This document shows, one piece after another, positions 1 through 11,551 of a DNA stretch of 48,958 nucleotides (position 1 is its first letter; every line of letters starts with the position of its first letter). A program made the translations under genes and the position numbers. The stretch covers positions 1 through 48,958 of the forward strand of contig NZ_MLCF01000045.1 in NCBI RefSeq assembly GCF_001879105.1. Reading direction: 5' to 3'. The stretch comes from Mangrovactinospora gilvigrisea. Lineage in GTDB: Bacteria; Actinomycetota; Actinomycetes; Streptomycetales; Streptomycetaceae. The notes beneath the pieces were generated by a model. That model did no database searches and had not been told where the DNA came from. It saw nothing but the letters and a program-made list of their open reading frames with translations.

Positions 1-1003
1 GGGCGGGGCGGGGGGTGGCGAGGGGGAGCAGCGCGGAGAGGCGGAAGCCGCCGTCCTCCTCCTGGCGGGCCGTCAGGAGACCGCCGGCCGCGCGGATGCG
101 CTCGTCGAGGCCGGCGAGGCCGCGGCCGCCGCCACCCGGGGCGGCCGCGCCCGCGGCGGGCGGCGCCGGGTTGGTGACGGCGACCAGCAGCGCGTCCGCC
201 TCCCAGGTGAGCGTCACGGCGACGGGGGCGGCCGGGGCGTGGCGGGCGGCGTTGGTGAGGCCCTCCTGCACCAGGCGGTAGGCGGCCTCCTCCACCTCCG
301 GGGCGACCGGCCGCGGGCCGCCATCCGTCCGCAGCTCGACCCCGGCGCCGAACTCCCGGGCCAGAGGCGGGATGTCGGCGAGGCCGACGCGCATCCGGGC
401 GACGGCCCGGTGGAGGTCGTCCACGGCCCGGCGCGCGGTCTCGGCGAGCCCGCGAGGGCCGGCGGCGCCGTCCGACTCCGTCTCCAGCGCGGCGGCCTGC
501 ACGGCGAGGACGCCGAGGCGGTGGCCGAGGGCGTCGTGCAGGTCCCGGGCGATGCGCAGCCGCTCGCGGGAGGCCGCGGCGGCCCGCTGCTCGGCGAGGA
601 GGCGGGCGTGCTGGGCGAGGAGCCGCCCGGCGAGCAGCGGCAGCACGAGCAGGACCAGCCAGCTCATCACCGTCCCGGTGACGGCCCGGCCGTCGGCGGC
701 CATCGCGAGCCGGGCGCCGAGCCCGGCCGAGGCCGCAACCGCGGCGAGCACCGCGCCGCGCCGGGATGTCCCGGCCCGCCCGAGGCGGAACGCCGTCCAC
801 GCCGGCAACGCCACCGCGGAGACCGCGAGTTGGGCGGCGACGAAGCCGGCCGTCGGCCGCACGGCCGCCACCAGGGCGGCCACCAGCGCGGCCAGCCCGG
901 CCAGCGCGGCGCCCCAGACCGGGATCCCCCACGGCCCCACCGCGACCAGCGCGCCATCGACGGCCCCGACCAGCAGGGGCACGATCACCCGACGTCGTCC
1001 CAT
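1..1003 (-). CDS. Two-component sensor histidine kinase (NarL-type partner), 3' end cut by window
   Basis: The frame is open from the ATG at 1003 to the window edge, about 334 codons. The first ~130 residues hold several hydrophobic segments (for example around residues 7-22, 30-48 and 112-128), giving a membrane sensor. A HisKA_3 dimerisation and phosphoacceptor helix follows, with ERLRIARDLHDALGHR and the phosphorylated His near residue 156. The HATPase domain ends in a GLDERIRAAGG-type G box just before the edge, so only a few residues can be missing. Kinases of this class phosphorylate LuxR/NarL response regulators; the partner is probably just outside the window. It faces an ABC exporter operon, a common arrangement for envelope-stress or peptide-resistance sensing (inference). 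A TACGCT -10 lies 6 nt before the ATG, suggesting leaderless mRNA. Confidence 0.9.
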   Translation of the reverse strand, partial: MGRRRVIVPLLVGAVDGALVAVGPWGIPVWGAALAGLAALVAALVAAVRPTAGFVAAQLAVSAVALPAWTAFRLGRAGTSRRGAVLAAVAASAGLGARLAMAADGRAVTGTVMSWLVLLVLPLLAGRLLAQHARLLAEQRAAAASRERLRIARDLHDALGHRLGVLAVQAAALETESDGAAGPRGLAETARRAVDDLHRAVARMRVGLADIPPLAREFGAGVELRTDGGPRPVAPEVEEAAYRLVQEGLTNAARHAPAAPVAVTLTWEADALLVAVTNPAPPAAGAAAPGGGGRGLAGLDERIRAAGGLLTARQEEDGGFRLSALLPLATPRPA

Positions 1004-1136
1004 GGGGCCAGCGTACGGGCCGGGTCCCGGTCGTCGGCCGCCGTCGCCCGCCGGAGCCCGCGCGCCCTCCAACGTCAACGCCCCCGTCAACTTTCGGCGG
1101 CCGACACCGCGTCGACCGCCTCCTAGCGTCGACGTG
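1004..1136. promoter_or_regulatory. Divergent promoter region, kinase / ABC exporter
   Basis: Minus strand: TACGCT at 1015-1010, then 6 nt, then the kinase ATG at 1003. Plus strand: TAGCGT at 1124-1129, then 7 nt, then GTG at 1137, with CCGACA at 1101-1106 as a possible -35 at 17-bp spacing. Both genes therefore appear to be leaderless, and no Shine-Dalgarno sequence is present at either start. Confidence 0.55.
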
Positions 1137-1844
1137 GTGATCGAGTTCCAGCACCTCACCAAGCGCTATGCGCGCCACCGCCCCGCCGTCGACGACCTCA
1201 CCTGCACGGTCGCCGAGGGCAGGGTCACCGGCCTGGTCGGGCCGAACGGCGCCGGCAAGTCCACCGTCCTGCGGACGCTCCTCGGCCTGCACCGCCCCAC
1301 CGCCGGCCGGGCCCTGATCCGCGGACGCGGCTACGCCGAACTCCGCGCGCCGCAGCGCGAGGTCGGCGCCGTGCTGGACGCCGGCGCCCGCACCGCGCAC
1401 CCCGGCAGGCGGGTCCGCGACCATCTGCGCTGGCTCGCCCGCGCCGGCGGGCTGCCGGCCTCCCGCGTCCCCGCCGTGCTCGCCGCCGTCGACCTGGACG
1501 GGGAGCGCCGCGCCGGAGCGCTCTCGCTCGGGATGACGGCCCGTCTGGCGCTCGCCGCGGCCCTGCTCGGCGACCCCGCGGTGCTCGTCCTCGACGAGCC
1601 GTCCAACGGCCTGGACCCGGCCGGCGCCCACTGGCTGCGCGGCACCCTGCGCACGCTCGCCGCGGAGGGCCGCACGGTGCTGGTCTCCAGCCATGCGATG
1701 GGCGAACTCGCCCGCACCGCCGACCATCTGCTGGTGATCGCCGGCGGCCGGCTGCGCGCGGACGCACCCGTCGCCGACCTGGCGCCCGACGGCGATCCGG
1801 AGACGCTGGAGGCCGCCTTCCTCCGCCTCACGGAGGCCCGATGA
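1137..1844 (+). CDS. ABC transporter ATP-binding protein (ABC-2 exporter type)
   Basis: This 235-residue nucleotide-binding subunit energises the membrane protein encoded directly downstream. Visible motifs are Walker A GPNGAGKST near residue 37, a signature that departs from LSGGQ and reads LSLGM, Walker B VLVLDEPSNGLDPAG, and the H-loop in LVSSHAMGEL. The frame stays open far upstream, but homology starts at IEFQHLTKRYA. GTG at 1137 is preferred because it sits 7 nt after the TAGCGT -10; GTG at 1134 is the alternative. It overlaps the permease by ATGA. The class exports peptides, lipids or antibiotics; the substrate cannot be read from the sequence. Confidence 0.9.
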   Translation: MIEFQHLTKRYARHRPAVDDLTCTVAEGRVTGLVGPNGAGKSTVLRTLLGLHRPTAGRALIRGRGYAELRAPQREVGAVLDAGARTAHPGRRVRDHLRWLARAGGLPASRVPAVLAAVDLDGERRAGALSLGMTARLALAAALLGDPAVLVLDEPSNGLDPAGAHWLRGTLRTLAAEGRTVLVSSHAMGELARTADHLLVIAGGRLRADAPVADLAPDGDPETLEAAFLRLTEAR

Positions 1845-2611
1845 CCACCCGCGACCTGCTGGCCGCCGAATGGACCAAGGCCGTCACCCTCCGCTCCACC
1901 CTCGCCTGCGCCGCCCTCGCGCCGCTGCTCGCCGCCGCCCTCGGCGTCCTGCTGGGGCACGAGTTCGGCGGACACGCCCTGCGCAGCGGGCCCGCCGTCG
2001 ACCCGCTCTTCCCCTGCCTCTACGGGCTGACGCTCGCCCAGATCCCGCTGGTCGCCCTCGGCGTGCTGCTCACCGGGGGCGAGAACCGCTCCGGAACGAT
2101 CGGCGCGGCGCTGCTCGCCACCCCCCGCCGCGGCACGCTGCACACCGCCAAGGCGCTCGCCGTCACCGCGATGGCGACGCCGCTCGCCGCCGCCACCGTC
2201 GCCGCCTCGTTCCTCGCCGCCCGCGCCGGCCTCGGCCGCCGCGCCCCGGCCTGGACGGATCCGGCGGTGCCGGCCGCCCTCGCCGGAGCCGTCCTCTACC
2301 TGGTGCTGATCTGCCTGCTGGGCGCCGCCGCCGGCACCCTGCTGGCCGGCACCGCCGCGCCGCTCGGCGTGCTGCTGCCGCTGCTGCTGCTCGGCTCGCA
2401 GGGGCTGGGCAACATCCCCGGCCTGCGCGCCGTCACCCAGTACCTCCCCGACCAGACCGCGCAGCCGCTGCTGCACCTCGCCGGGCCGCAGTCCGTCCCC
2501 AACTTCCACCGCGACTACGGCCCCTGGACCGGGCTCGGCCTCACCGCCGCCTGGACCGCGGCCGCGCTCCTCGCCGCGCGTCTCGCGCTGCGCCGCCGCG
2601 ACATCGGCTGA
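1841..2611 (+). CDS. ABC-2 type transporter permease
   Basis: This 256-residue integral membrane protein has about six hydrophobic segments and starts with the TTRDLLAAEWTKAVTLRSTLA pattern usual for ABC-2 permeases that partner a separate ATPase. The start overlaps the ATPase stop as ATGA (1841-1844), so the two are translationally coupled and form a two-gene exporter. The gene converges on the amino-acid permease with only 24 bp between stop codons, so there is no room for a separate terminator. Substrate unknown; regulation by the divergent kinase and its partner is an inference from position. Confidence 0.85.
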   Translation: MTTRDLLAAEWTKAVTLRSTLACAALAPLLAAALGVLLGHEFGGHALRSGPAVDPLFPCLYGLTLAQIPLVALGVLLTGGENRSGTIGAALLATPRRGTLHTAKALAVTAMATPLAAATVAASFLAARAGLGRRAPAWTDPAVPAALAGAVLYLVLICLLGAAAGTLLAGTAAPLGVLLPLLLLGSQGLGNIPGLRAVTQYLPDQTAQPLLHLAGPQSVPNFHRDYGPWTGLGLTAAWTAAALLAARLALRRRDIG

Positions 2612-2635
2612 CGCCCACCCGGCGTCCGCCGCGGC

Positions 2636-4207
2636 TCACCCGCCGCCGGCGTCGGCATCCCGCCGCTCGGTGAGGAACCACCGCCGGGCGGAGGCGAACC
2701 ACCACACCGCGGCGAACCCGAGCACCACCGCGACCGCCACCGGCGCGTAGTTGAAGTTCGACGCGGTCACCGGCGACGCCGTCGGCAGCATGAAGAGCAC
2801 CGTGATGACGCCGACCCACACCACCGCCGCGATCCCCACCGGCCGGCTCCACCGCCCCAGGTGCCAGGGCCCGCGCCGGAACTCCGCCCCGCGCCGCAGC
2901 CGCAGCAGCGTGGGGATGGCGTAGGCGATGTAGAGGCCGATGGTGGCGATGGACGTCACCGCCGCGTACGCCGTGGAGTTGATGAGGTAGGGCAGGCCCA
3001 GCACCAGCGCCCCGCAGGCCGCCAGCCACACCGCGTTCACCGGCACCCGGCTGAGCGAGCGGGTGCGCCGCCACACCCGGGAGAACGGCAGCGCGCCGTC
3101 CCGCGAGAAGGCGTAGATCATGCGGCTGTTGGCGGTCACCGAGGCCATCCCGCAGAACAGCTGCGCCCCGATGACGACGAGCAGCAGCAGCTTGCCGCCG
3201 GTGGCGCCGAGCGCGTCCAGCAGGATCTGCGCGGGCGGCACCCCGGTCGGGGAGGCGAGCGTCCTGCCGTAGTCCTGGATGGCGAAGGTGAAGCCGAGCA
3301 GCAGCACCAGCCCGGCCACCCAGGACACCCAGATGGAGCGGACGATGCCGCGCGGCCCGCTGCGCGCCGCGCCCTGCGTCTCCTCGGTCATGTGCGCGGA
3401 GGCGTCGTACCCGGTGAAGGTGTACTGCGCCATCAGCAGCGAGATGAGGCCGACGTAGACGCCGCTGCGGAAGCCGGTGTTGTTGGCGGTGTGGAAGAGC
3501 ACGAAGGAGAGCGACCGGTGGCGGTCCGGCACGATCGCCAGCACCGCGACGATCAGCAGCACGCCGAGCACGTGCCACCAGACGCTGACGCCGTTGAGGA
3601 GCCCGACGATCCGCACCCCGAAGCTGTTGACGAGCCCGTGCAGCACCAGGATCGCGGCGAACAGCAGCATGGTGTGGCCGGGCGTCGCCGAGAGCCCGAA
3701 CTGCAGGTCGAGCAGGGCGTTGAGGAACTGGGCGGCGCCGAAGTCGATGCCCGCGGTCACCGCGACCTGCCCGAGGACGTTGAACCAGCCGGTGAACCAG
3801 GCGAAGGCGGCGGCGCCGCGGGCGCCGTGCTCATGGCCCGGGGAGAGCCGGTGGGCCCAGAAGTAGAGGCCGCCGCTGGTGGGGTAGGCGGAGCAGATCT
3901 CCGCCATGGCGAGGCCGACCAGCATGGTCATCGCCCCGACGCCGATCCAGCCCCAGGTGATGGCGGCGGGCCCGCCGGTGTTCATGCCGTAGCCGTAGAG
4001 CGTCAGGCAGCCGGAGAGGATGGAGATGATGGAGAAGGAGACGGCGAAGTTGGCGAAGCCGGTCATCCGGCGGGCCAGCGTCTGGACGTAGCCGAGTTGG
4101 CGGAGGCGTTCCTCGTCGGTCGGCTCGGCGGCGGCGGTGCCCGCGGTGGCGGGGTCGGGTCCGGGCGGTCGTAAGGCCATGCCCGATGGATGCCCGCGGG
4201 TTGTCAT
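2636..4207 (-). CDS. APC-superfamily amino-acid permease
   Basis: About 523 residues with 12 predicted membrane spans. A soluble N-terminal tail (DEERLRQLGYVQTLARRM, around residues 31-48) leads into the first span, FANFAVSFSIISILSG. The family exchanges or takes up amino acids or amines, and the sequence resembles the GABA/BAT1-like group; the exact substrate is not determinable. The start is uncertain. The frame opens at a GTG at 4246, and ATGs occur at 4207 and 4180. None has a clear Shine-Dalgarno sequence, and I chose 4207 because homologues begin with a short polar tail. It lies 58 bp downstream of the five-gene ABC operon on the same strand and could be a distal member, but nothing links them functionally. 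Confidence 0.82.
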   Translation of the reverse strand: MTTRGHPSGMALRPPGPDPATAGTAAAEPTDEERLRQLGYVQTLARRMTGFANFAVSFSIISILSGCLTLYGYGMNTGGPAAITWGWIGVGAMTMLVGLAMAEICSAYPTSGGLYFWAHRLSPGHEHGARGAAAFAWFTGWFNVLGQVAVTAGIDFGAAQFLNALLDLQFGLSATPGHTMLLFAAILVLHGLVNSFGVRIVGLLNGVSVWWHVLGVLLIVAVLAIVPDRHRSLSFVLFHTANNTGFRSGVYVGLISLLMAQYTFTGYDASAHMTEETQGAARSGPRGIVRSIWVSWVAGLVLLLGFTFAIQDYGRTLASPTGVPPAQILLDALGATGGKLLLLVVIGAQLFCGMASVTANSRMIYAFSRDGALPFSRVWRRTRSLSRVPVNAVWLAACGALVLGLPYLINSTAYAAVTSIATIGLYIAYAIPTLLRLRRGAEFRRGPWHLGRWSRPVGIAAVVWVGVITVLFMLPTASPVTASNFNYAPVAVAVVLGFAAVWWFASARRWFLTERRDADAGGG

Positions 4208-4265
4208 GAATGTGCCGAGAGGTGCATCACATTCCGGACAGCGCACCCGTCCCGGGCGATGGCGC

Positions 4266-5096
4266 CTACGTCCCGCTGCTCTGGTAGTGCCGGATCTGCG
4301 TCCGCCACACCAGGTAGGCGAGGGCGATCAGGAGCGGCCCGGCGAGCGGCGCGCACCACGCCACCCAGGGCGCGAGCGCCAACTCCCCGGTGCGGTGCAG
4401 CAGCACGTTCGCCGGGAGATAGGCGACGAACGCCACCGGCACCACGAACGTCAGCACGATCCGCGTCACGCTGGGGAAGATCTTCAGCGGATAGCCGCCG
4501 AAGTTGTTCATGATGCCGTCGATGAAGAGCCGCAGCGACTGGTTGGAGAGCATCCGAAAGGACAGCGACGCCGCCGCCAGCTGCAGCGAGCCCTCCACCA
4601 GCGCCCCGCCCACCACCGCGAGCGCCAGATACAGCAGTGCGCCCGGCGAGGTGTCCAGATCGACCTGCGAGGCGCCCGCGACCAGGATCGCCACCCCGGT
4701 CAGCAGGTCCCCGATGGTGGCGAGGTAGACCTCCCTCGACAGCAGCTGCATCAGCGGCCCGGCCGGCCGGGTCAGATAGCGGTCGAACTCCCCGGTGCGG
4801 ATGGTCAGATCGAGCACGAAGAGCTGGCTGGTGGGGATCATCCACAGGCCGTGCGCGGTGACCCGCAGCCCGTAGAGGAAGGCGATCTCCCCCAGCGACC
4901 AGCCGCCGATCGCCCCGAACCGCCCCACCAGGACGGAGACGAACGCCAGCCCGACGCCCTGGTAGGCGATCCCGCCGGCCAGCGTGAGCAGGGTGTTGGA
5001 GCGGTACTGCAGCTGCGCGCGCAGCGCCGCGCCGAGCAGCAGCCGATAGGCGCGCCGGCGCGGGATCGGATTCGCCGCGGTCGTTCCGTCAGCCAT
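4266..5096 (-). CDS. ABC-2 family permease, second copy of the COG3694-like subunit
   Basis: This 276-residue membrane protein has about six spans and matches the COG3694/DUF990-like ABC-2 subunits. It is a paralogue of the gene at 5925-6752. Both contain RGEFDRYL or TGEFDRYL followed by RPAG, then MNNFGGYPL.IFPSV, then LPANVLLHRTGEL, and both end in SSGT. The Shine-Dalgarno GGGAGG lies inside the last codons (VQGG) of the preceding gene, 4 bp upstream of the ATG, exactly as at the other pair. It is the last gene of the operon that starts with the ATPase at 8615. The transported substrate is unknown. Confidence 0.85.
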   Translation of the reverse strand: MADGTTAANPIPRRRAYRLLLGAALRAQLQYRSNTLLTLAGGIAYQGVGLAFVSVLVGRFGAIGGWSLGEIAFLYGLRVTAHGLWMIPTSQLFVLDLTIRTGEFDRYLTRPAGPLMQLLSREVYLATIGDLLTGVAILVAGASQVDLDTSPGALLYLALAVVGGALVEGSLQLAAASLSFRMLSNQSLRLFIDGIMNNFGGYPLKIFPSVTRIVLTFVVPVAFVAYLPANVLLHRTGELALAPWVAWCAPLAGPLLIALAYLVWRTQIRHYQSSGT

Positions 5097-5100
5097 CGGG

Positions 5101-5928
5101 TCAGCCTCCCTGGACCACGACGCGCCGCAGGGCCCGCCACCACATCAGCCGAAGCAGCATCAGCAGCACCGCACACCACAGCAGTTGGACGCCGAGCGTC
5201 GCCCACACCCCGGCCTGCCCCAGATACACCGCCACCGGCGCGTACGTCGTCGCCTGGAACGGCATCCACTCCGCCAGCACCCGCAGCCACCCGGGCATGA
5301 ACCACAGCGGCACCAGCGCCCCGGCGAGGAACTGCTGCACGAAGCGGTGGATGACGAAGATGCCGGACGTCTCCAGCGTCCAGAACGCCACCATCTGCAC
5401 CAGAGTCGTCAGCAGCAGCGAGATCAGCACGGCCGGCAGCAGGCTCAGCAGATAGCCGAACGCCGCCCCCACCGAGGCCGGCGGACGCGCCCCGCCCACC
5501 AGCAGCGCGAACGGCAGCGCCACCACCGTGAACGGCAGCTGGGCCGCGACGGCCCCGGCCTGCGCCCACACCATCTGGGAGGGGAAGCGCACCGGACGGG
5601 CCAGATCGACGGCGACCGTCCCCTCCCTCACCCGCTGCGGGATGAACCCCATCCCGCCGGAGTTGAGCAGCCAGTTCTGCACCAGCGCCAGCGTCACATA
5701 GGCGATCTGGGTGGCCAGCGCGATCCGGTGCCCGCCGTTGCCGGTCGCCGTCCCCGAGGCCGGGTAGACCGCGTCCCACACCAGCCGCAGCATGTAGATG
5801 TTGACCAGCAGCCCCAGCAGCCGGAAGAGGAAGTCGCCGCGGTAGACCAGCTGGGTGCGCAGCTGCACGCGCGCCACCCCGGCGTAGGCGGCGAGCCGCT
5901 GCCGCGGCGCCAGTCCGTCCACACTCAC
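5101..5928 (-). CDS. ABC-2 family permease, second copy of the COG4587-like subunit
   Basis: 275 residues. The start is set at GTG 5928, which overlaps the TGA of the upstream gene as GTGA, although the frame is open further upstream. Around six spans are visible. It is a paralogue of the gene at 6754-7599: shared blocks are GTVAVDLARPV, FLAGALVPLWFMPGWLR and the C-terminal RALRRVxVQGG. Together with the 4266-5096 gene it forms a complete membrane-subunit pair. No ATPase lies next to this copy, so it must share the one at 7596-8615 or use one encoded elsewhere. Confidence 0.85.
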   Translation of the reverse strand: MSVDGLAPRQRLAAYAGVARVQLRTQLVYRGDFLFRLLGLLVNIYMLRLVWDAVYPASGTATGNGGHRIALATQIAYVTLALVQNWLLNSGGMGFIPQRVREGTVAVDLARPVRFPSQMVWAQAGAVAAQLPFTVVALPFALLVGGARPPASVGAAFGYLLSLLPAVLISLLLTTLVQMVAFWTLETSGIFVIHRFVQQFLAGALVPLWFMPGWLRVLAEWMPFQATTYAPVAVYLGQAGVWATLGVQLLWCAVLLMLLRLMWWRALRRVVVQGG

Positions 5929-6752
5929 GTCCCGCTGCTCTTGTAGTGCTTCAGCTGCCCGTACCAGAACTTGTAGGCCGCGGCGAAGAGCAGCGGCCCC
6001 AGCAGCGGCGCGCACCAGGCCAGCCAGGGCGCCACCGACAGCTCGCCGGTGCGGTGCAGCAGCACGTTCGCCGGCAGATAGGCGACGAAGGCCAGCGGCA
6101 GCAGGAAGGTGAGGGCGAAGCGCATCACCGAGGGGAAGATGGTGAGCGGGTATCCCCCGAAGTTGTTCATGATGTTGTCGATGAAGTTCATCCGCAGCGC
6201 ATAGGTGGCCTGCAGCCGGAACGACAGCCCGCAGAGGCCCAGTTGGAGCGAGCACTCCACCAGCGCTCCGCCCGCGATCGTGGCCAGCAGGTAGAGCACC
6301 GCCGTCGGCGACCAGTCGATCGGCGCCGCGCTGCTCGCCGCCACCAGCACGCCGACGCCGCCGATCAGGTCCCCCAGCGGCTGGATGTTGGTGCTCCAGT
6401 TGAGGAACTGGGTGAGCGTGCCGGCCGGCCGGATCAGATAGCGGTCGAACTCGCCGCGCTGCACCATCCAGTCCATCGAGTTCAGCCGGTTGAAGGGGAT
6501 CGTCCAGGCCGCGTGCGCGGTCAGCCGCACCCCGTAGAGAAACGCCAGTTCGCCCATGCCCCAGCCGCCGACATGCCCGAACTTGGCCACCACGGCCCAG
6601 ACGAACGCCAGCCCGACCCCCTGGTAGAGCACCCCGCCGATGAGCGTCAGCACCAGATTGCCGCGGTACTGCAGCTGACCCCGCCAGGCGGCGTGCAGCA
6701 GCAGCAGGTACTGCCGGTGGGCCGGCACCGGGTTCGACGCGACGGTCGCCAT
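5925..6752 (-). CDS. ABC-2 family permease, first copy of the COG3694-like subunit
   Basis: 275 residues with about six hydrophobic spans and the family blocks MVQRGEFDRYLIRPAG, MNNFGGYPLTIFPSV and LPANVLLHRTGEL. The ATG lies 1 bp after the TGA of the upstream subunit, with GGGAGG inside that gene's last codons. Its own stop overlaps the next GTG start. In the usual ATPase / COG4587 / COG3694 exporters this would be the third and last gene; here a second pair follows. Confidence 0.86.
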   Translation of the reverse strand: MATVASNPVPAHRQYLLLLHAAWRGQLQYRGNLVLTLIGGVLYQGVGLAFVWAVVAKFGHVGGWGMGELAFLYGVRLTAHAAWTIPFNRLNSMDWMVQRGEFDRYLIRPAGTLTQFLNWSTNIQPLGDLIGGVGVLVAASSAAPIDWSPTAVLYLLATIAGGALVECSLQLGLCGLSFRLQATYALRMNFIDNIMNNFGGYPLTIFPSVMRFALTFLLPLAFVAYLPANVLLHRTGELSVAPWLAWCAPLLGPLLFAAAYKFWYGQLKHYKSSGT

Positions 6753-6753
6753 C

Positions 6754-7599
6754 TCAGCCTCCCTGCACCGTGACGCGCCGCAGCGCCCGCGACCACACCA
6801 GCCGCAGCAGCAGCCAGAGCACCAGCACCCACACCGCCTGCACGCCGATCGCCCGCAACGCCCCGCCGAGTTGGCCCAGGTAGACGGCGATGGGGGTGTA
6901 GGTGGTGCCCTGGAACGGCAGCCACTGCGAGATGCCGCGCAGCCAGCCGGGCATGAACCACAGCGGCACCAGCGCCCCGGCGAGGAACTGCGACAGCATC
7001 CGGTAGACCATCAGGATCCCCTGGATCTCCAGCGTCCAGAACGCCACCATGCCCATCAGCGAGCCCAGCAGCAGCGAGATCAGATAGCCGCCGAGCAGCG
7101 AGAGCGCGTACAGCCCCGCGGTGCCGGCGGACGAGGGCGGCTGGGCGCCGCCGACCAGGATCGCGAAGGGCAGCGCCAGCAGCGCGAAGGGCGCGTTGCC
7201 GAGGGTGAAGCCCACCTGGCCGAAGAACATCTGGCCGTTGAAGCCCACCGGCCGGGCCAGGTCGACGGCGACCGTGCCGTCCCGCACCCGCTGCGGCACC
7301 ATCGACACCTGCCACGGGCTGAAGAGGCTGAACTGCACGGTGGCCAGCGTGGAGTAGGCGATCTGCGCGCCCAGGGTGACGGCGTGCCCGCCGGTGGTGG
7401 TGCGCCCGTCCGACGGGAAGACGGACGTCCACACCACCCGCAGCAGGAACACCTGCATCAGCAGACCCAGCGAGCCGACCAGGAAGTTGCTGCGGTAGGC
7501 CATCACCGTGCGGGAGAGCACTCGGGCGATCCCGGCGTAGGCGCGCAGCCGCCGGCCGAGGTCCAGCCGCTGTGCAGGGAGCGTCGCGTCGAGGGTCAC
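6754..7599 (-). CDS. ABC-2 family permease, first copy of the COG4587-like subunit
   Basis: 281 residues with about six spans, including an IARVLSRTVMAYRSNFLVG amphipathic entry helix and the block FLAGALVPLWFMPGWLRG. The GTG start overlaps the ATPase stop as GTGA (7599-7596). It is the first membrane subunit after the ATPase, the standard position for the COG4587-like partner. Confidence 0.86.
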   Translation of the reverse strand: MTLDATLPAQRLDLGRRLRAYAGIARVLSRTVMAYRSNFLVGSLGLLMQVFLLRVVWTSVFPSDGRTTTGGHAVTLGAQIAYSTLATVQFSLFSPWQVSMVPQRVRDGTVAVDLARPVGFNGQMFFGQVGFTLGNAPFALLALPFAILVGGAQPPSSAGTAGLYALSLLGGYLISLLLGSLMGMVAFWTLEIQGILMVYRMLSQFLAGALVPLWFMPGWLRGISQWLPFQGTTYTPIAVYLGQLGGALRAIGVQAVWVLVLWLLLRLVWSRALRRVTVQGG

Positions 7600-8615
7600 G
7601 CCACCGCCTCGCGCGCCGCGTAGATGCGGTGCACGACGCCCTCCAGCTCCGGCTCCACGATGGACAGGTCGGTGACCTGGTGGTCGGCGAGCACGGCGGC
7701 TATCACCTCCGCGGAGGCGGCGGTCTCCGGGTCGAACAGCAGCGCCACGGTGCCCGGTTCGGCGTCCTCCTCGGGCGGCGCCTCCTCCACCCCGGGCATC
7801 GCCACGCCCCGCCAGCGGGCGCCCTCCGCCAGCTGCACCACCAGCCGGCGGCGCGGCGCGTAGCGGGCCTTCAGCTTCTCCACCGAGCCGTCGTAGAGCA
7901 CCTTACCGCCGTCGATCAGCACGATGCGGCGGCAGAGCTTCTCCACGTCGTCCAGGTCGTGGGTGGTGAGGATGACGGTGGTGCCCTCGTCCTTGTTGAG
8001 GGTGGCGATGAAGGCGCGGATCCGCTCCTTGGCGACCACATCCAGCCCGATGGTGGGCTCGTCGAGATAGAGGATGCGCGGCTCGGGCAGCATCGCGGCG
8101 GCGAGGTCGCCGCGCATCCGCTGGCCCAGCGACAGCTGGCGGACGGGGGTGTCGATGAACGCGGCGAGGCCCAGCAGCTCGGTGAAGCGCTCGATGTTGG
8201 CCCGGTGGCGGTCGCGCTCCACCCCGTAGAGCTTGCCGATCAGCTCCAGGGAGTCGCGCAGCGGCAGGTCCCACCACAGCTGGGTGCGCTGGCCGAAGAC
8301 CACCCCGATGTTGCGGGCGTTGCGCTCCCGCTCCTTCCACGGCACCACTCCGGCGACCTCGACGCTGCCCTGGGTGGGCTGCAGGATCCCGGTGAGGATC
8401 TTGATGGTGGTGGACTTCCCGGCCCCGTTGGGGCCGAGGTACCCGATCAGTTCGCCCTCGTCGACGGTGAAGTCGATGCCGTCCACGGCGAGCTTGCTGA
8501 CGTACTGCCGGGTGAAGAGGGTGCGAATCCCCCCGAACGGGCCCTCGATGCGCTTCGGCCGCCTGAACTCCTTGGCGAGGCCCTCGACTTGGATGATCGG
8601 CTTCGGCGTCGGCAT
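7596..8615 (-). CDS. ABC transporter ATP-binding protein (COG4586-like)
   Basis: This 339-residue ATPase powers the ABC-2 subunits downstream. Walker A GPNGAGKST is at residues 61-69, the signature is LSLGQRMR, Walker B is ILYLDEPTIGLD, and the H-loop is in ILTTHDLDD. The N-terminal KEFRRPKRIEGPFGGIRTLF extension and a C-terminal ~100-residue domain are typical of the COG4586 group (established family knowledge). The frame remains open upstream through the terminator region; ATG 8615 is chosen because homology starts there. It is the first of five tightly packed minus-strand genes. Confidence 0.9.
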   Translation of the reverse strand: MPTPKPIIQVEGLAKEFRRPKRIEGPFGGIRTLFTRQYVSKLAVDGIDFTVDEGELIGYLGPNGAGKSTTIKILTGILQPTQGSVEVAGVVPWKERERNARNIGVVFGQRTQLWWDLPLRDSLELIGKLYGVERDRHRANIERFTELLGLAAFIDTPVRQLSLGQRMRGDLAAAMLPEPRILYLDEPTIGLDVVAKERIRAFIATLNKDEGTTVILTTHDLDDVEKLCRRIVLIDGGKVLYDGSVEKLKARYAPRRRLVVQLAEGARWRGVAMPGVEEAPPEEDAEPGTVALLFDPETAASAEVIAAVLADHQVTDLSIVEPELEGVVHRIYAAREAVA

Positions 8616-8704
8616 GCCCGGACCCTGGCAGAGTTCGTTCGGAGATCGCAAGGTGTTTGCGGTGCACATGCAGTGGGGTTCACCACGGGCAAAACCGCAT
8701 GTAC

Positions 8705-8745
8705 GAGGGCCCCGCACGGGATCCGGTCTCCCGTGCGGGGCCCTC
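8705..8745 (-). terminator. Strong hairpin terminator of ppdK
   Basis: A perfect 17-bp stem, arms 8705-8721 and 8729-8745, with a 7-nt loop. It lies 59 bp beyond the ppdK stop and upstream of the ABC operon start, so it isolates the two transcripts. On the minus strand a GGTTTTG stretch follows shortly after the hairpin. Confidence 0.8.
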
Positions 8746-8803
8746 AACCGGCGACTCGCGGGCGCAGAGTCTTCGGAAACGAGCCGCCGGAGTCGGTGCC
8801 GCG

Positions 8804-11551
<2,748 letters not shown>

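Noticed and set aside
4208..4246. N-terminal CxxC extension of the amino-acid permease from GTG 4246
   Set aside because: No Shine-Dalgarno, and permeases of this family do not start with a CPEC motif; treated as upstream open frame.
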